A stretch of DNA of 17,330 bases from the NCBI GenBank assembly GCA_031278845.1, contig JAITJQ010000080.1:1-17330 (forward strand). The letters run 5' to 3'. The stretch comes from Puniceicoccales bacterium. GTDB lineage: Bacteria; Verrucomicrobiota; Verrucomicrobiia; Opitutales; LL51. Numbering within the stretch: position 1 is the stretch's first letter; each line of letters opens with the position of its first letter. This document shows positions 5,131 through 14,300 of the stretch, piece by piece. The position numbers were made by a program, and so were the translations under genes. The notes under the pieces were generated by a model, which did not search any database, was not told where the DNA came from, and saw nothing but the letters and a program-made list of their open reading frames with translations.

Positions 5131-7536
5131 TTATTTTTTGCGTGTTCGTACAATTGGACTAAATCCTGGTGCTCCGGGATTAAACCGAACTGGCTCATAC
5201 CCATTGGATTCTAACGCCTGATCCCATTTTTGGGCGTCATTCAGACTATATCCGTGTAAATATACCGCCACTGTCGAACCTTCTAGTGCTTTCAAAGCAG
5301 CTCCCACTGCCTCACTAAGCACCGAGGAAGGATTATTGACAACCCCCATTCCAACCGCTGTAAAATGTATCGGACAACTCGACAATCGCGCCATTTTGGC
5401 CAATGCCTCATACTGAGTACACAGAAGGGCAATACTTATCCTTCTAAAGCAATTTGTGCGCTCATCAGTGCTATTCCAGTTAACAGATTGTGTAGGAAAG
5501 AATGGTGCCGCACAAAATACCTGCAACTGCGTTATCCCCGATTCTTCGCACCTCACCCATTGCGTTGGTATTTTTAGTTTTTTTGCATTTTTTTCTATAT
5601 AACTCGTAAAATATTGTAAATCTTTTGGATTGCTTATTTCCGATGGGCGCAAAAGACTATTTAAATATAGGTTGCGATATTTGAGATGTATTGGTTGTCC
5701 TCCGACCGTACATCCTTCAAGTAAAGGCAATATCGCATCGGGGAATTGCCTTCGTTCGTGAGCGACACGGCGCAACGCCGCCGCACTTAAAGCTTGCATA
5801 CATGCTCCAGGACCTTGAGATCGATAGCCAACTAACTTCGGTAAATATATACCTATAGGATCATCCGATTCCGATGCATTAAATTGGCTTGCGACTTGTA
5901 CGATTGCACCATCTGCTTTTTCCCAGTGTTGCAGCGACTCAATCGGTAAACCTAATACAACATGAACGCTCGGTTCTTGGATATGGTCAATGTCTTCAAG
6001 TGAAAAGGCAGATACCACCGGCTCTCGCATTCCATCGAAGGTTTGTGTTGCAAGGTCCATTAATTGTGCATGTCTTTGATCAAGAAACTGCCGAATATGA
6101 GCTCTTAACGGATGAACTTCGCCTCTTTGGTGTGTAGGATCTGCTCTCCATTGAGCTATTCTCTCACGACTTATCCCGCTGCGAAGGCCAAGTTGTTCAC
6201 GAACAGTGGAAGAAAATTGCTCGAGCGCTTCAGGAATATAAGGATCGCTAAAAAAAGCTAGACCGTCCGGTGGAGGTAATGCCATTTTTTGCGTTTGCGC
6301 AATTGGACTAAATCCTGGTGCTCCGGGATTAAACCGAACTGGTTCATAACCATTGGATTCTAACACGTGATTCCATTTTTCGATGTCACCCAGACTATAT
6401 CCGTGTAAGAACACTTCTACCCCCGAACCTTCCAATACGCGCAGAGCAGCTCTCAGTGCTGCATTGAACGCTTCGGGAGGATTATTGAAAGTCCCCATTC
6501 CAACCGCTGTAAGATGCAACGAACGTCTCGACAATCGCGCCATCTGGGCCAAAGCACAATACTGAGCACACAAAATGGCAGTACTTATCCTTCTAAAGTA
6601 ATTTGTGGGCCCATTCGTTTTATTCCAATCGATATGTTCCGTTACAAATGCAGGTGCCGCAGAGAATACCTGTAACTGCGTTGTCTTCGATTCTTCACAC
6701 CTTACCCATTGCGCTTGTATCATTAGTTGGCCAATATTTGTTTCTATATAATTTGCGAATCTTGATAGACTAGCCAGATCTCGTATTTCAAATAAATTCA
6801 AATAGCCATTTCTATATAGTAGAGGATATTTGCGAAGTATTGGTTGTCTTTCGAGCACACACTCTTCAAGTAAAGGCAATAGCGCATCGGGTAAATTCCC
6901 TCGTTCTTGGGCGACACAGCGCAGGGCTGTCGCAGTCAAAGCTTGCAAGCATACTCCGGGGCCTTGGGTGCGGTCATCAACCCATGTCGGTAAAGGCGAA
7001 ATTTCAGGTCTAGCCGATTCCAATGCATTAAATTGGCTTGCGACTTGTACGATTGCACCATCTGCTTTTTCCCAATGTTGGAGTGACTCAGCCGGTAGCC
7101 CCAATACGACATGAATTTTCGGTTTCTCCCAACCGCTTCTATCTGATGTTTCAAACGCGCTATTAATTGCAGCAACGGGAACGGAATGTATAACTTCATT
7201 CATATCATCGAGGATTATATTTATACCTGCCATGAAGAATCTTGAATAAAATATGTCATCAGAAAGAAAACGTCTAAGATGAACCCTTAATGGATGCTCT
7301 TCTCTTCTTTGATGTGTGGGATCTTCTCTCCATTCCCCCATTCTCAAAGGATTTATTCTTCCGGAAAAGCCAAGTTTCTTACGAACAACTTTAGAAAAAT
7401 CTTCGATTTCTGCAGGAATATCGGGATGCGTTAAAAAATCTAGAATATCGACTGCTCCAGAAACCGTTACAGCTGTACTGCCCAGTAAAGCTAAGCCGTA
7501 GCACAATTCCTTTAAAATATGAATATCTTTCTTCAT
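5131..7536 (-). CDS. Secreted protein with two tandem macro-like domains
   Basis: 801 residues: an export signal (about 1-28, core LCYGLALLGSTAVTVSGA), then two homologous halves, about 33-412 and 427-795. Conserved in both are QW/EWR.DPTHQR, HVVLGLP.ESLQHWEKADGA, IVQVASQFNA (162-171 and 545-554), R(T/S)QGPG (189-194 and 572-577), QWVRCEES, FRRIS, TAVGMG..NNP (343-353 and 726-736) and LHGYSL. The order QVASQFN, then RTQGPG, then a G-rich loop before NNP resembles a macro-like fold that binds ADP-ribose, which I recall from some bacterial and protist proteins; this is recognition of pattern, not proof. Each half ends NGYEPVRFNPGAPGFSPI. There is no clear Shine-Dalgarno before the ATG; CTTGCGCC lies about 45 bases upstream. 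With ankyrin proteins next door, a role in contact with a host is plausible but inferred. Confidence 0.8.
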   Translation of the reverse strand: MKKDIHILKELCYGLALLGSTAVTVSGAVDILDFLTHPDIPAEIEDFSKVVRKKLGFSGRINPLRMGEWREDPTHQRREEHPLRVHLRRFLSDDIFYSRFFMAGINIILDDMNEVIHSVPVAAINSAFETSDRSGWEKPKIHVVLGLPAESLQHWEKADGAIVQVASQFNALESARPEISPLPTWVDDRTQGPGVCLQALTATALRCVAQERGNLPDALLPLLEECVLERQPILRKYPLLYRNGYLNLFEIRDLASLSRFANYIETNIGQLMIQAQWVRCEESKTTQLQVFSAAPAFVTEHIDWNKTNGPTNYFRRISTAILCAQYCALAQMARLSRRSLHLTAVGMGTFNNPPEAFNAALRAALRVLEGSGVEVFLHGYSLGDIEKWNHVLESNGYEPVRFNPGAPGFSPIAQTQKMALPPPDGLAFFSDPYIPEALEQFSSTVREQLGLRSGISRERIAQWRADPTHQRGEVHPLRAHIRQFLDQRHAQLMDLATQTFDGMREPVVSAFSLEDIDHIQEPSVHVVLGLPIESLQHWEKADGAIVQVASQFNASESDDPIGIYLPKLVGYRSQGPGACMQALSAAALRRVAHERRQFPDAILPLLEGCTVGGQPIHLKYRNLYLNSLLRPSEISNPKDLQYFTSYIEKNAKKLKIPTQWVRCEESGITQLQVFCAAPFFPTQSVNWNSTDERTNCFRRISIALLCTQYEALAKMARLSSCPIHFTAVGMGVVNNPSSVLSEAVGAALKALEGSTVAVYLHGYSLNDAQKWDQALESNGYEPVRFNPGAPGFSPIVRTRKK

Positions 7537-7791
7537 AACGAAAAGAATGCTATTTATTTGTAAGGTAGGCGCAAGTTTTTTTGTGAAACTAAAATTTTCA
7601 TTTTAGGGAATGGAAAAACGCGAACAAGATCTTAACACGTGTACTCAATTGCTTTTATTTTCATTCTATAGTATGATCAAGGCATGGACACAGCACATTG
7701 CAGGGCTTGTGGGGGGCAGTAATATTATTTGTATTGAAATAAGTGACACGAATTTTAAAGCGTAATAATTTCTGGAATTTTAGGGAATTAT
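7537..7791. other. Non-coding gap between the macro-like gene and the flavodoxin gene
   Basis: 255 bases with no convincing gene. The part near 7540-7575 should carry the promoter of the gene starting at 7536 (minus-strand TTGCGC at about 7574). A 30-codon plus-strand frame at 7673-7765 has an ATG but no ribosome-binding site and no features that support it. Confidence 0.4.
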
Positions 7792-8262
7792 CTACATGTC
7801 TTTAAGCCATTTTTCTACATTTTCTTTGGCTGATTTCGCACTGCTACCGTAGAATGCGTGACCTGCTTTTATGATTGCGTTTGGCACTAACTGAGCTATA
7901 TCGGAGGTGCTATGGCCAAGTTCGCTACCTTCGTGTGTCATGAATGGGATGATCGTTTTGCCTGACAGGTTATGGGTTGATAGGAATGTGGCGACGGGTG
8001 GGGCTATGGTTGACCACCAACAGGGGGAGCCTATAAATATCGTATCGTAGGCCTCTATGTTTTCGACTCTGCTTTTGATTTCGGGCTTGAATCCGGCATT
8101 AATTTCCTGTTGTGCCTGTTCCGTCGTTTCATGGTATTCCAATGGGTAAGGTTTTACGGGTTTGATTTCAAAGATATCGCCATCGGTAGCGGTTTGAATT
8201 TGTTTTGCGATTGCCTGCGTATTACCGGTATGGGAATAATAAACTACGAGTGTTTTCGCCAT
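7792..8262 (-). CDS. Flavodoxin family protein
   Basis: 156 residues, the length of a single flavodoxin domain. The N-terminal strand and phosphate loop are clear: TLVVYYSHTGNTQAIAK, with SHTGNT (10-15) binding the FMN phosphate. The middle motif IFIGSPCWWSTIAPPV (76-90) matches the second FMN loop of the putative flavodoxin/flavoprotein group (Flavodoxin_4-like), and PFMTHEGSELGHS (106-118) is the third. It is a cytoplasmic electron carrier or FMN-dependent reductase; the partner cannot be told. The ATG at 8262 directly precedes the first strand; the ribosome-binding site is weak (AAAAGA). It lies 86 bases after tRNA-Phe on the same strand and may share its transcript. Confidence 0.9.
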   Translation of the reverse strand: MAKTLVVYYSHTGNTQAIAKQIQTATDGDIFEIKPVKPYPLEYHETTEQAQQEINAGFKPEIKSRVENIEAYDTIFIGSPCWWSTIAPPVATFLSTHNLSGKTIIPFMTHEGSELGHSTSDIAQLVPNAIIKAGHAFYGSSAKSAKENVEKWLKDM

Positions 8263-8348
8263 TCTTTTATGTGATTACTATTTCTGCTAAAAATAACAAA
8301 ACGAGCATAACGTTCAAGACTTTTCATAGTTTTCCATATTGGCGAAAA

Positions 8349-8424
<76 letters not shown>

Positions 8425-8438
8425 GCGACCTGTATGTT

Positions 8439-8466
8439 TTTCTAGGGGCAATGCTATTCCTGTCAA
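8439..8466 (-). promoter_or_regulatory. Putative promoter of tRNA-Phe
   Basis: Minus-strand TTGACA (8466-8461), a 16-base spacer and TAGAAA (8444-8439) end 14 bases before the first base of the tRNA. The -35 is perfect and the -10 moderate. Confidence 0.45.
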
Positions 8467-8514
8467 TTATTTTCTAGGAAAAAATCTGCTCTGAAAATTT
8501 TCTAAAAAAAATAC

Positions 8515-8546
8515 TTGACTTCGAATAATTTATATAAGTTAAAAAG
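8515..8546 (+). promoter_or_regulatory. Putative promoter of the Pro-rich secreted protein gene
   Basis: TTGACT (8515-8520) is followed 18 bases later by TTAAAA (8539-8544); a closer alternative -10 is TATAAG at 8533-8538. With either one the message would start only a few bases before the ATG at 8550, as proposed for two of the ankyrin genes. Confidence 0.35.
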
Positions 8547-8549
8547 AGC

Positions 8550-9641
8550 ATGGAAAAAATACATAAAATCACATTATCGTATCTGTGCAGCTCTTTGCTG
8601 TGCAGCACTTCGTTTTCTAGTTCACGTTCAACAGGTTGTGGAGCATATGTACCGCCTGCGGCTCCACCGCCTGCGGCTCCGTCAAGTTGGTTTAGAGGCG
8701 AGAAACAACCTCCTCCTCCAGCTGTTCCTGCGGACCCTAAGGCTCCGTTACGTTGGTTTGGAGGCGAGGCACAACCTCCTCGTCCAGCTGTTCTTGCGGA
8801 CCCTAAGGCTTCGTTAAGTTTGGTTGGAGGCGAGGTACAACCTCCTCGTCCAACAAAGGTGAGGACTGTTCCTGCAACCGATAAATCGCGGCCACTTGCT
8901 CCGAGGGTTATGCTGCGGAAGCCATGCTATCAGCAATTGCAATGGGCTCAAAATTTAATAGATTTCATGGAAGAGTACGGATCTCATTTCAGCTCAGGAG
9001 TGTTTTCTGGGTCACTTCGATTACCAGGCGAGGAAATAACCTTTCAAAGTGGTGGCGATTATTCACTTCCATTCCACTTTACACTGGAACATTTTCTTAA
9101 AGAAATAGACGTAAATTTTACAGCCTGCCATGTGGGTAAGTTTAAAGGATGCCCCCCTTGCAAAAGTGGAGTAGAGCACGTAATTGGAGATCATTTACCC
9201 GATTCAGCAGTGCCCAAAAGCGCATTTAATCTTTCTGCCATAGTTACACTTTTTAATCCCGACGCCATAACTCGTCTCGAATTTTCCAGATTTAGCCCCG
9301 AAACATTTCAATGGCAAAGTAGCGTGCTTTATTTATTTTTAAGATCTTGCCTACTTCATTATACTATCGTTCAAATTGAAGAATGCCACGGGTTGAGCGG
9401 TTCGTCTGAATTTGTATTCTATGTGGAATTGCCAAAAAATATTGGGTGGGTGAATAAGCGTTTTACGGAAGACGGTTCCAAATTTTTCACAAATCATACG
9501 AAATTCGTAAAACTTATTTTCGGGCTTGACGAAACCAAAGGGAAACTCTTTTTTTACTCAGCCTATCCCATCTCGATGGACAAATTTCAGACCGCAGTTA
9601 GCGGAGGATCAGCCGCAGCTGACGAGGAAGAAGAGTACTGA
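8550..9641 (+). CDS. Secreted Pro-rich repeat protein of unknown function
   Basis: 363 residues that I do not recognise. Residues 1-31 look like an export signal rich in Ser and Cys (YLCSSLLCSTSFSSS); the Cys at 30 in STGC might be a lipidation site but is a poor fit. Residues 35-101 are Pro-rich: PPAAPPPAAP, then three 22-residue units of the type WFGGEAQPPRPAVLADPKA, the last cut short. From about 120 to 350 there is a globular part with mixed helix and strand, several Cys (C138, then C.VGKFKGCPPC near 194-204) and aromatic patches such as FHFTLEHFLKEID. It ends in an acidic tail (ADEEEEY). The Pro-rich part could serve as a linker or bind SH3-like partners; that is inference. It is transcribed away from the tRNA, with no operon partner close by. 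Confidence 0.75.
   Translation: MEKIHKITLSYLCSSLLCSTSFSSSRSTGCGAYVPPAAPPPAAPSSWFRGEKQPPPPAVPADPKAPLRWFGGEAQPPRPAVLADPKASLSLVGGEVQPPRPTKVRTVPATDKSRPLAPRVMLRKPCYQQLQWAQNLIDFMEEYGSHFSSGVFSGSLRLPGEEITFQSGGDYSLPFHFTLEHFLKEIDVNFTACHVGKFKGCPPCKSGVEHVIGDHLPDSAVPKSAFNLSAIVTLFNPDAITRLEFSRFSPETFQWQSSVLYLFLRSCLLHYTIVQIEECHGLSGSSEFVFYVELPKNIGWVNKRFTEDGSKFFTNHTKFVKLIFGLDETKGKLFFYSAYPISMDKFQTAVSGGSAAADEEEEY
8682..8852 (+). repeat. 66-bp tandem repeat, about 2.6 units, inside the Pro-rich gene
   Basis: Units at 8682-8747 and 8748-8813 and a partial one at 8814-8852 share the blocks GGCGAGG.ACAACCTCCTC, TCCAGCTGTTC and GCGGACCCTAAGGCT. They keep the reading frame and encode 22-residue repeats. A smaller 15-base duplication (ACCGCCTGCGGCTCC) lies just before, at about 8650-8680. 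Confidence 0.85.
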
Positions 9642-9901
9642 AAAGACTCTCCCATCACTTCATAGTGTAAAGGCTCCTGCATCGAAAAGCTTCCTTCCCC
9701 AACGAAAGAAATAGATCCGACGATGGGGAAAACAACTTAATGAAAACGTGAGAGCGATTGTAAATTCAATCCACGAGTTGGCAAAAGGATTCGCCGTTGC
9801 GGGGTTCACTGAATTTTCGCTTCGGCATCCAGCGTGAGCCTTGCAAAAATTATAATTTTCTCTTTCATAAGTGTGTGAGAGGATTAGGAGTATTTATTTT
9901 T
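9642..9901 (+). other. Gap between the Pro-rich gene and the antiporter
   Basis: 260 bases with no supported gene. The 5' part shows no strong terminator. A frame at about 9715-9834 (IHELAKGFAVAGF and flanks) is open but has no start codon and could be an old coding relic. AGGAG at 9887-9891 is the likely ribosome-binding site of the antiporter. Confidence 0.35.
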
Positions 9902-11305
9902 ATGAATATTTTGTTTCCTAAGCTATTAGGAGCCGATATTTTTCCGATACCTTTGGAAACTTACGCGACGCCAAGCGCTGTGGATGGATTGGGGCAAATT
10001 TTGCTATCGCGGATCAAAATCGCCCCCTTCAATTTCTTCGCCACATTCATTTTTTTGCTCGCCATCGTTCATACGTTTTTTGCACCTTATTTTTCCAATC
10101 TAGCCCATCGATTTCACCGCGACACACCACTGGATAAAATGCTAGCGACACTGTTCCATTTTCTCGGAGAAGTGGAGGTTATTTTTGGCCTTTGGATTAT
10201 TCCACTTGTTTTTACTATTTTTACCTTCTACGGTTGGCATGCCGTTACGGTTTATTTCCATTCGGTCAATTACGTCGAGCCCCTATTCATCGTCGTTATT
10301 ATGGCCATCGCTTCGAGTCAACCCATACTGTTTTTTGCAAAAACTTGTATGCAGAAAGTCGCCATGCTTGGCAATCATACGCTCTGCGCCCGATGGTTTT
10401 CGATTATGATTATTGGTCCCCTGCTGGGCTCGTTCATTACGGAACCCGCTGCCATTACCATTTCCGCCCTTCTTTTGGCACAGCAGTTTTATTCATTACA
10501 ACCTTCCATCGCCTTTCGTTACGCGACGCTGGGTCTACTTTTTGTCAACATATCCGTAGGTGGGACACTCACGCATTTTGCTGCTCCGCCGGTACTGATG
10601 GTTGCAGGAAAATGGCACTGGGATACGGTCTATATGTTTACGCATTTCGGTATGCGTGCGTTTGTCGGAATTATCCTTGCATCGGCCCTTTACGGATTCA
10701 TTTTTCGGAAAGAATTCAAAAGTCTGGAGGAGCGCTCCTGGGAAGCTATTGAACGTCCGGTTGAAGTGCATATACCAAAATGGGTCATAGGGAGTCATTT
10801 ATTATTTTTATTTTGGACCATTTTCAACATTCACACGCCGGCATTATTTATTATAGGGTTTTTATTTTTCCTTGGTTTTACGAAGATTACGGCAATGTAT
10901 CAGACATCCATTTCGCTTCGGTCGCCTATTTTGGTGGGATTTTTTCTGGCGGGATTAGTGACGCATGGTGGGTTACAGCAATGGTGGATCGAACCGCTAT
11001 TGGGGCGGATGAATGAAACGTTACTCTTTTTAGGGGCAACTTTTCTGACTGCATTTAACGACAACGCTGCGATCACCTATTTAGCGTCTTTAGTTCCGAC
11101 CATTTCTTCGAACGTTGCGTTACAGCATGCAGTTATTTTTGGTGCGGTGACGGGTGGGGGATTGACGGTCATTGCCAATGCGCCGAACCCAGCGGGCCAA
11201 TCAATTTTACAAGACTATTTCCCAGGAAAAATTTCTCCGTTAAAATTACTCCTCAGCGCCCTAACGCCCACTATTATTCTCGCCCTATGTTTCAATTATT
11301 TATAG
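9902..11305 (+). CDS. Putative Na+/H+ antiporter (Na_H_antiport_3 type)
   Basis: About 467 residues from the ATG at 9902; a TTG at 9797 would add 35 residues that do not look membrane-like, and AGGAG lies 11 bases before the chosen ATG. The protein has some eleven or twelve hydrophobic segments. The last third holds the signatures FNDNAAITYLASL (385-397) and GGGLTVIANAPNPAG (417-431), the ND-A...Y and G..T.I.N.PN pattern of the ion transporter superfamily that includes NhaB, NhaD and ArsB. The middle motif GGTLTHFAAPPVLMVAGKW is the equivalent site in the first half, so the internal two-fold architecture is visible. The family (PF07399 as I remember it) is annotated as Na+/H+ antiporters chiefly by similarity, with Chlamydiae and Verrucomicrobiota members. 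It acts in the inner membrane in sodium and pH balance. It converges with the next gene, leaving 27 bases between stops. Confidence 0.88.
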   Translation: MNILFPKLLGADIFPIPLETYATPSAVDGLGQILLSRIKIAPFNFFATFIFLLAIVHTFFAPYFSNLAHRFHRDTPLDKMLATLFHFLGEVEVIFGLWIIPLVFTIFTFYGWHAVTVYFHSVNYVEPLFIVVIMAIASSQPILFFAKTCMQKVAMLGNHTLCARWFSIMIIGPLLGSFITEPAAITISALLLAQQFYSLQPSIAFRYATLGLLFVNISVGGTLTHFAAPPVLMVAGKWHWDTVYMFTHFGMRAFVGIILASALYGFIFRKEFKSLEERSWEAIERPVEVHIPKWVIGSHLLFLFWTIFNIHTPALFIIGFLFFLGFTKITAMYQTSISLRSPILVGFFLAGLVTHGGLQQWWIEPLLGRMNETLLFLGATFLTAFNDNAAITYLASLVPTISSNVALQHAVIFGAVTGGGLTVIANAPNPAGQSILQDYFPGKISPLKLLLSALTPTIILALCFNYL

Positions 11306-11332
11306 TTATTATTTAAAAAATATAATGTTTTT

Positions 11333-14300
11333 TTACATCCTATCATTATAATCGGAACGTAGGGGAATAATAATCCTCAGAACCGCATCTTCGGTTTTCG
11401 GATACGGCGGATGACTCGAAGGGGCTATGGCTTGTCGTTCCTTTTTGAATGGTAAACTTTCGAAAATGGTCTTAACGGCTTGTTGATTTTGTTCTCGGAG
11501 TATATTGCCTCCGATCTGATCAAAAAAATTACTTCGTCCATCAAAACTATTATTCCCTACAGCATCGATTACACCTGGACCCATCTTCCTAATGCCATTC
11601 TCCATTTCATTAAGGTGCCGCTCTATTTGTTTTTTCTTTTGTTCAAGCGATAATTTTTTGTCCTGTTTCGTTTCTTCGATTTTTGTCATTCCTTTTTCGT
11701 ATAAATCTTGCAAATCAGTTATCACCTTAGTGCCAAGATAATTCAACGGCTCGAGTTTTTTCCTAAGAGCTTCTAGACCGATCCCAGGGGATTTTCGGGA
11801 TACTAAGTAGTCTATTTGCATATTTCTTATCGCTTTGTCATTTTTTTTGAAAGTTTCCATAAATGATTCGCAACTCTGTTCTATAACGTCTATGAATTTG
11901 CCTATATATTGTCTAATTTCGTTCCTTAACTTTCCCAAAACATTTTCAGGGGAAGATTTTTTTATTTCTTCATCCAGTTCGGAACGTTTCAAGACAAACC
12001 CATGTAATAATTCTACATTTTCTTTCAAAAAATCCCAATAAGTTTTGATATTATCTTGCTGAATGAGATCGTGTTCTATGCGAAAAATTTCTTCTTGTAT
12101 ATCTTCCAAAGTCCATCGATCTTTCGTTTTCTGATCTGCGGTACCTGCTGTAAGCGAGTTTTTTATTCCTATGAGCAAACTCCGTGTTTCTTTTAGTATT
12201 TCTCGAGCTTCACATAAAGTCAATTCAAAGGGATGTGAATCTCTTTTGGGGCCAAGACTATCAAGTATTTCATTTAAATTTGTTTGGGACTGTTTTAAGT
12301 CCAGATTTATTAACGAGAGAGTATTTGAAAAAAAGTATACATAATTCCTTAGGTCATCTAGAAGTTTTAAATAGTTTGTTGTTTGTAAAACTTCTGCTAT
12401 TGATAAATTGGCACCCGCGAGCCTATCTACTAATCGAATTAGTATTAGCATAATGTTTTCAACATTGATACTATCATAAACGTCCTTACCATCATAAATG
12501 TCTTTACAAAAATGCTCTTTCACTAAAACAGGGTTCACTGGATCTCTGGGCATTGATTTTTCTTGCTTGAACCGAATAGTCGCTTCTGCTATGAGTTGTT
12601 CTAACTCACTTTTTTCGGATTGTTCCTTGTATTGATTAATATGAATTAAATGTAGATAGAGTGAATCATTTACATATTCAAGGCCACTTTTTGGAGGGAA
12701 TCCATTTCTATGAAAATCTCTACCAATGAAGAATCCTTCATATCCTACAAATTCCAGTAGAAAAAAGGACATATAGTATGCCACCGGTTGTAATTTACCG
12801 TGAGAATATTCATTATGACATAAGAAACATAAATTTGCGATCTCTCTAGCTGATGCTTCCCAATTGTCTCTTGATCTTTGACCATCATTGATTTTGTTAT
12901 CTTGGAGTAACATCAATAATCGCCCTATTTCAAACAATCTACAAGAGTTTTGTTTTCGTATGCTAATATCTTGAAGTAAATCTTTGATTTTTTGCAAAGG
13001 TTCTTTTTTTGTATACTCCACGAGAAAAGTAGCGACACCTTGTTTTACCATTGGGATAATGATAAATTTGTTTAAGAATTCCTTATTTATAACAAGGCAA
13101 TGCCGCTCTGCCTCTTGTTGCACTTTCGCTTGAAAATTTTCAGCATATTCTGGAGTCACATTTTTTAATTTTCCGTCTGGACCATTGAAAAATACTTTGC
13201 TCCATTGAAATCGAAGAAGGGCAAAACATAAATTCCTGACTTGCACTTCGAACTCTTCTTTTCCTCTTTCTGCTGCTTCTATCAGTCTAAGAGCACCGAT
13301 GGCGAGGAAAATTACATTTTCCGTTTGTTCTAACTCTTTCACTTGTTCTGGAGGTAGGGATTTTTTTGGACTACTGGCTAACAGAGGCAGTAGGTTCATG
13401 GCGAGAAAAAAGAATTGTTTTTCGAAATTTGTCCTATTATTTCTTAAAGTATCATTCCCCCCAGTAGGGCATAATCCTAAATTTTTTAAAACGTTTTGAG
13501 GAACTCCCTTAATATACATTTTTCCAGAGTCCATATCGTGAAAGGTTTTTGCAATATCCGTAAGTCCTTTTTCGGTTTTAGTTGTCCCCCAAATCAGTGC
13601 TGATTCCTCTAACTCTACTTTAAAAGGATTATTGCTTAATTGTTCCCAAATTTCCTTAAAAGGTTTTGCTTTGGCGTTATACAGAGTGCGTCCCAGGTGT
13701 GCCGCTGCGAGAAAAATTATATTATAAGAATCAAGATGCAGTGTTGCTGGTTTGGCCGCTGGGACAGATTTAGATGCCTGCGCTAAGTCTTTTATAATTT
13801 CCATGGAGCTTCTTCTTGGTTTGTCGTGCGCATTCCCTCCTCTCGGTGCTAATCCTTCAGATTCGTATTCTTGTGCGAGCTCTCTTAAAAGAAATTGAAA
13901 TTGTTTTACATCAAAATCGGTTACTGCGTTTTCTTTGCTTAAAGATATAATTTTTTCTATTACATAACTAATTACTTCCAGATATCCGCCAGTTTGTAGT
14001 TGTGTGTCGGTTTTGTTCCACACATTTGGTTTCTTCACTGATCCCTTCTTATTTAATTTATAACCAAATTTTTCAAAGCATATTTGTTCTATGGCAGAAC
14101 GTACAGATACGGAAAAAGATTGCAATTCCTTTTTAGCTAATTCCTTTTTAGCTCTTACAACTTGGTCAACAGCGCACCCATTTTTCCATGCACCCACGAC
14201 TAAATCCTTTAGGGATGTCTTTCGGATCTCTTTTAGTATTTTTTTCCCTTCTTTAGACTTCCCAAGATCTTCAAGGGAAATCGCACGATTACGCAAAACC

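Noticed and set aside
7673..7765. 30-codon plus-strand frame beginning with ATG (MIKAWTQHIAGL...)
   Set aside because: No ribosome-binding site, no recognisable motif, and too short to stand on its own; could be chance or a gene relic.
8515..8817. 100-codon frame overlapping the start of the Pro-rich gene
   Set aside because: It is an alternate reading of the same 66-bp repeats, starts inside the -35 region and has no export or domain signal.
9715..9834. Open frame with protein-like composition (IHELAKGFAVAGF)
   Set aside because: No start codon, short, and it overlaps the likely leader of the antiporter; perhaps a relic, but unsupported.
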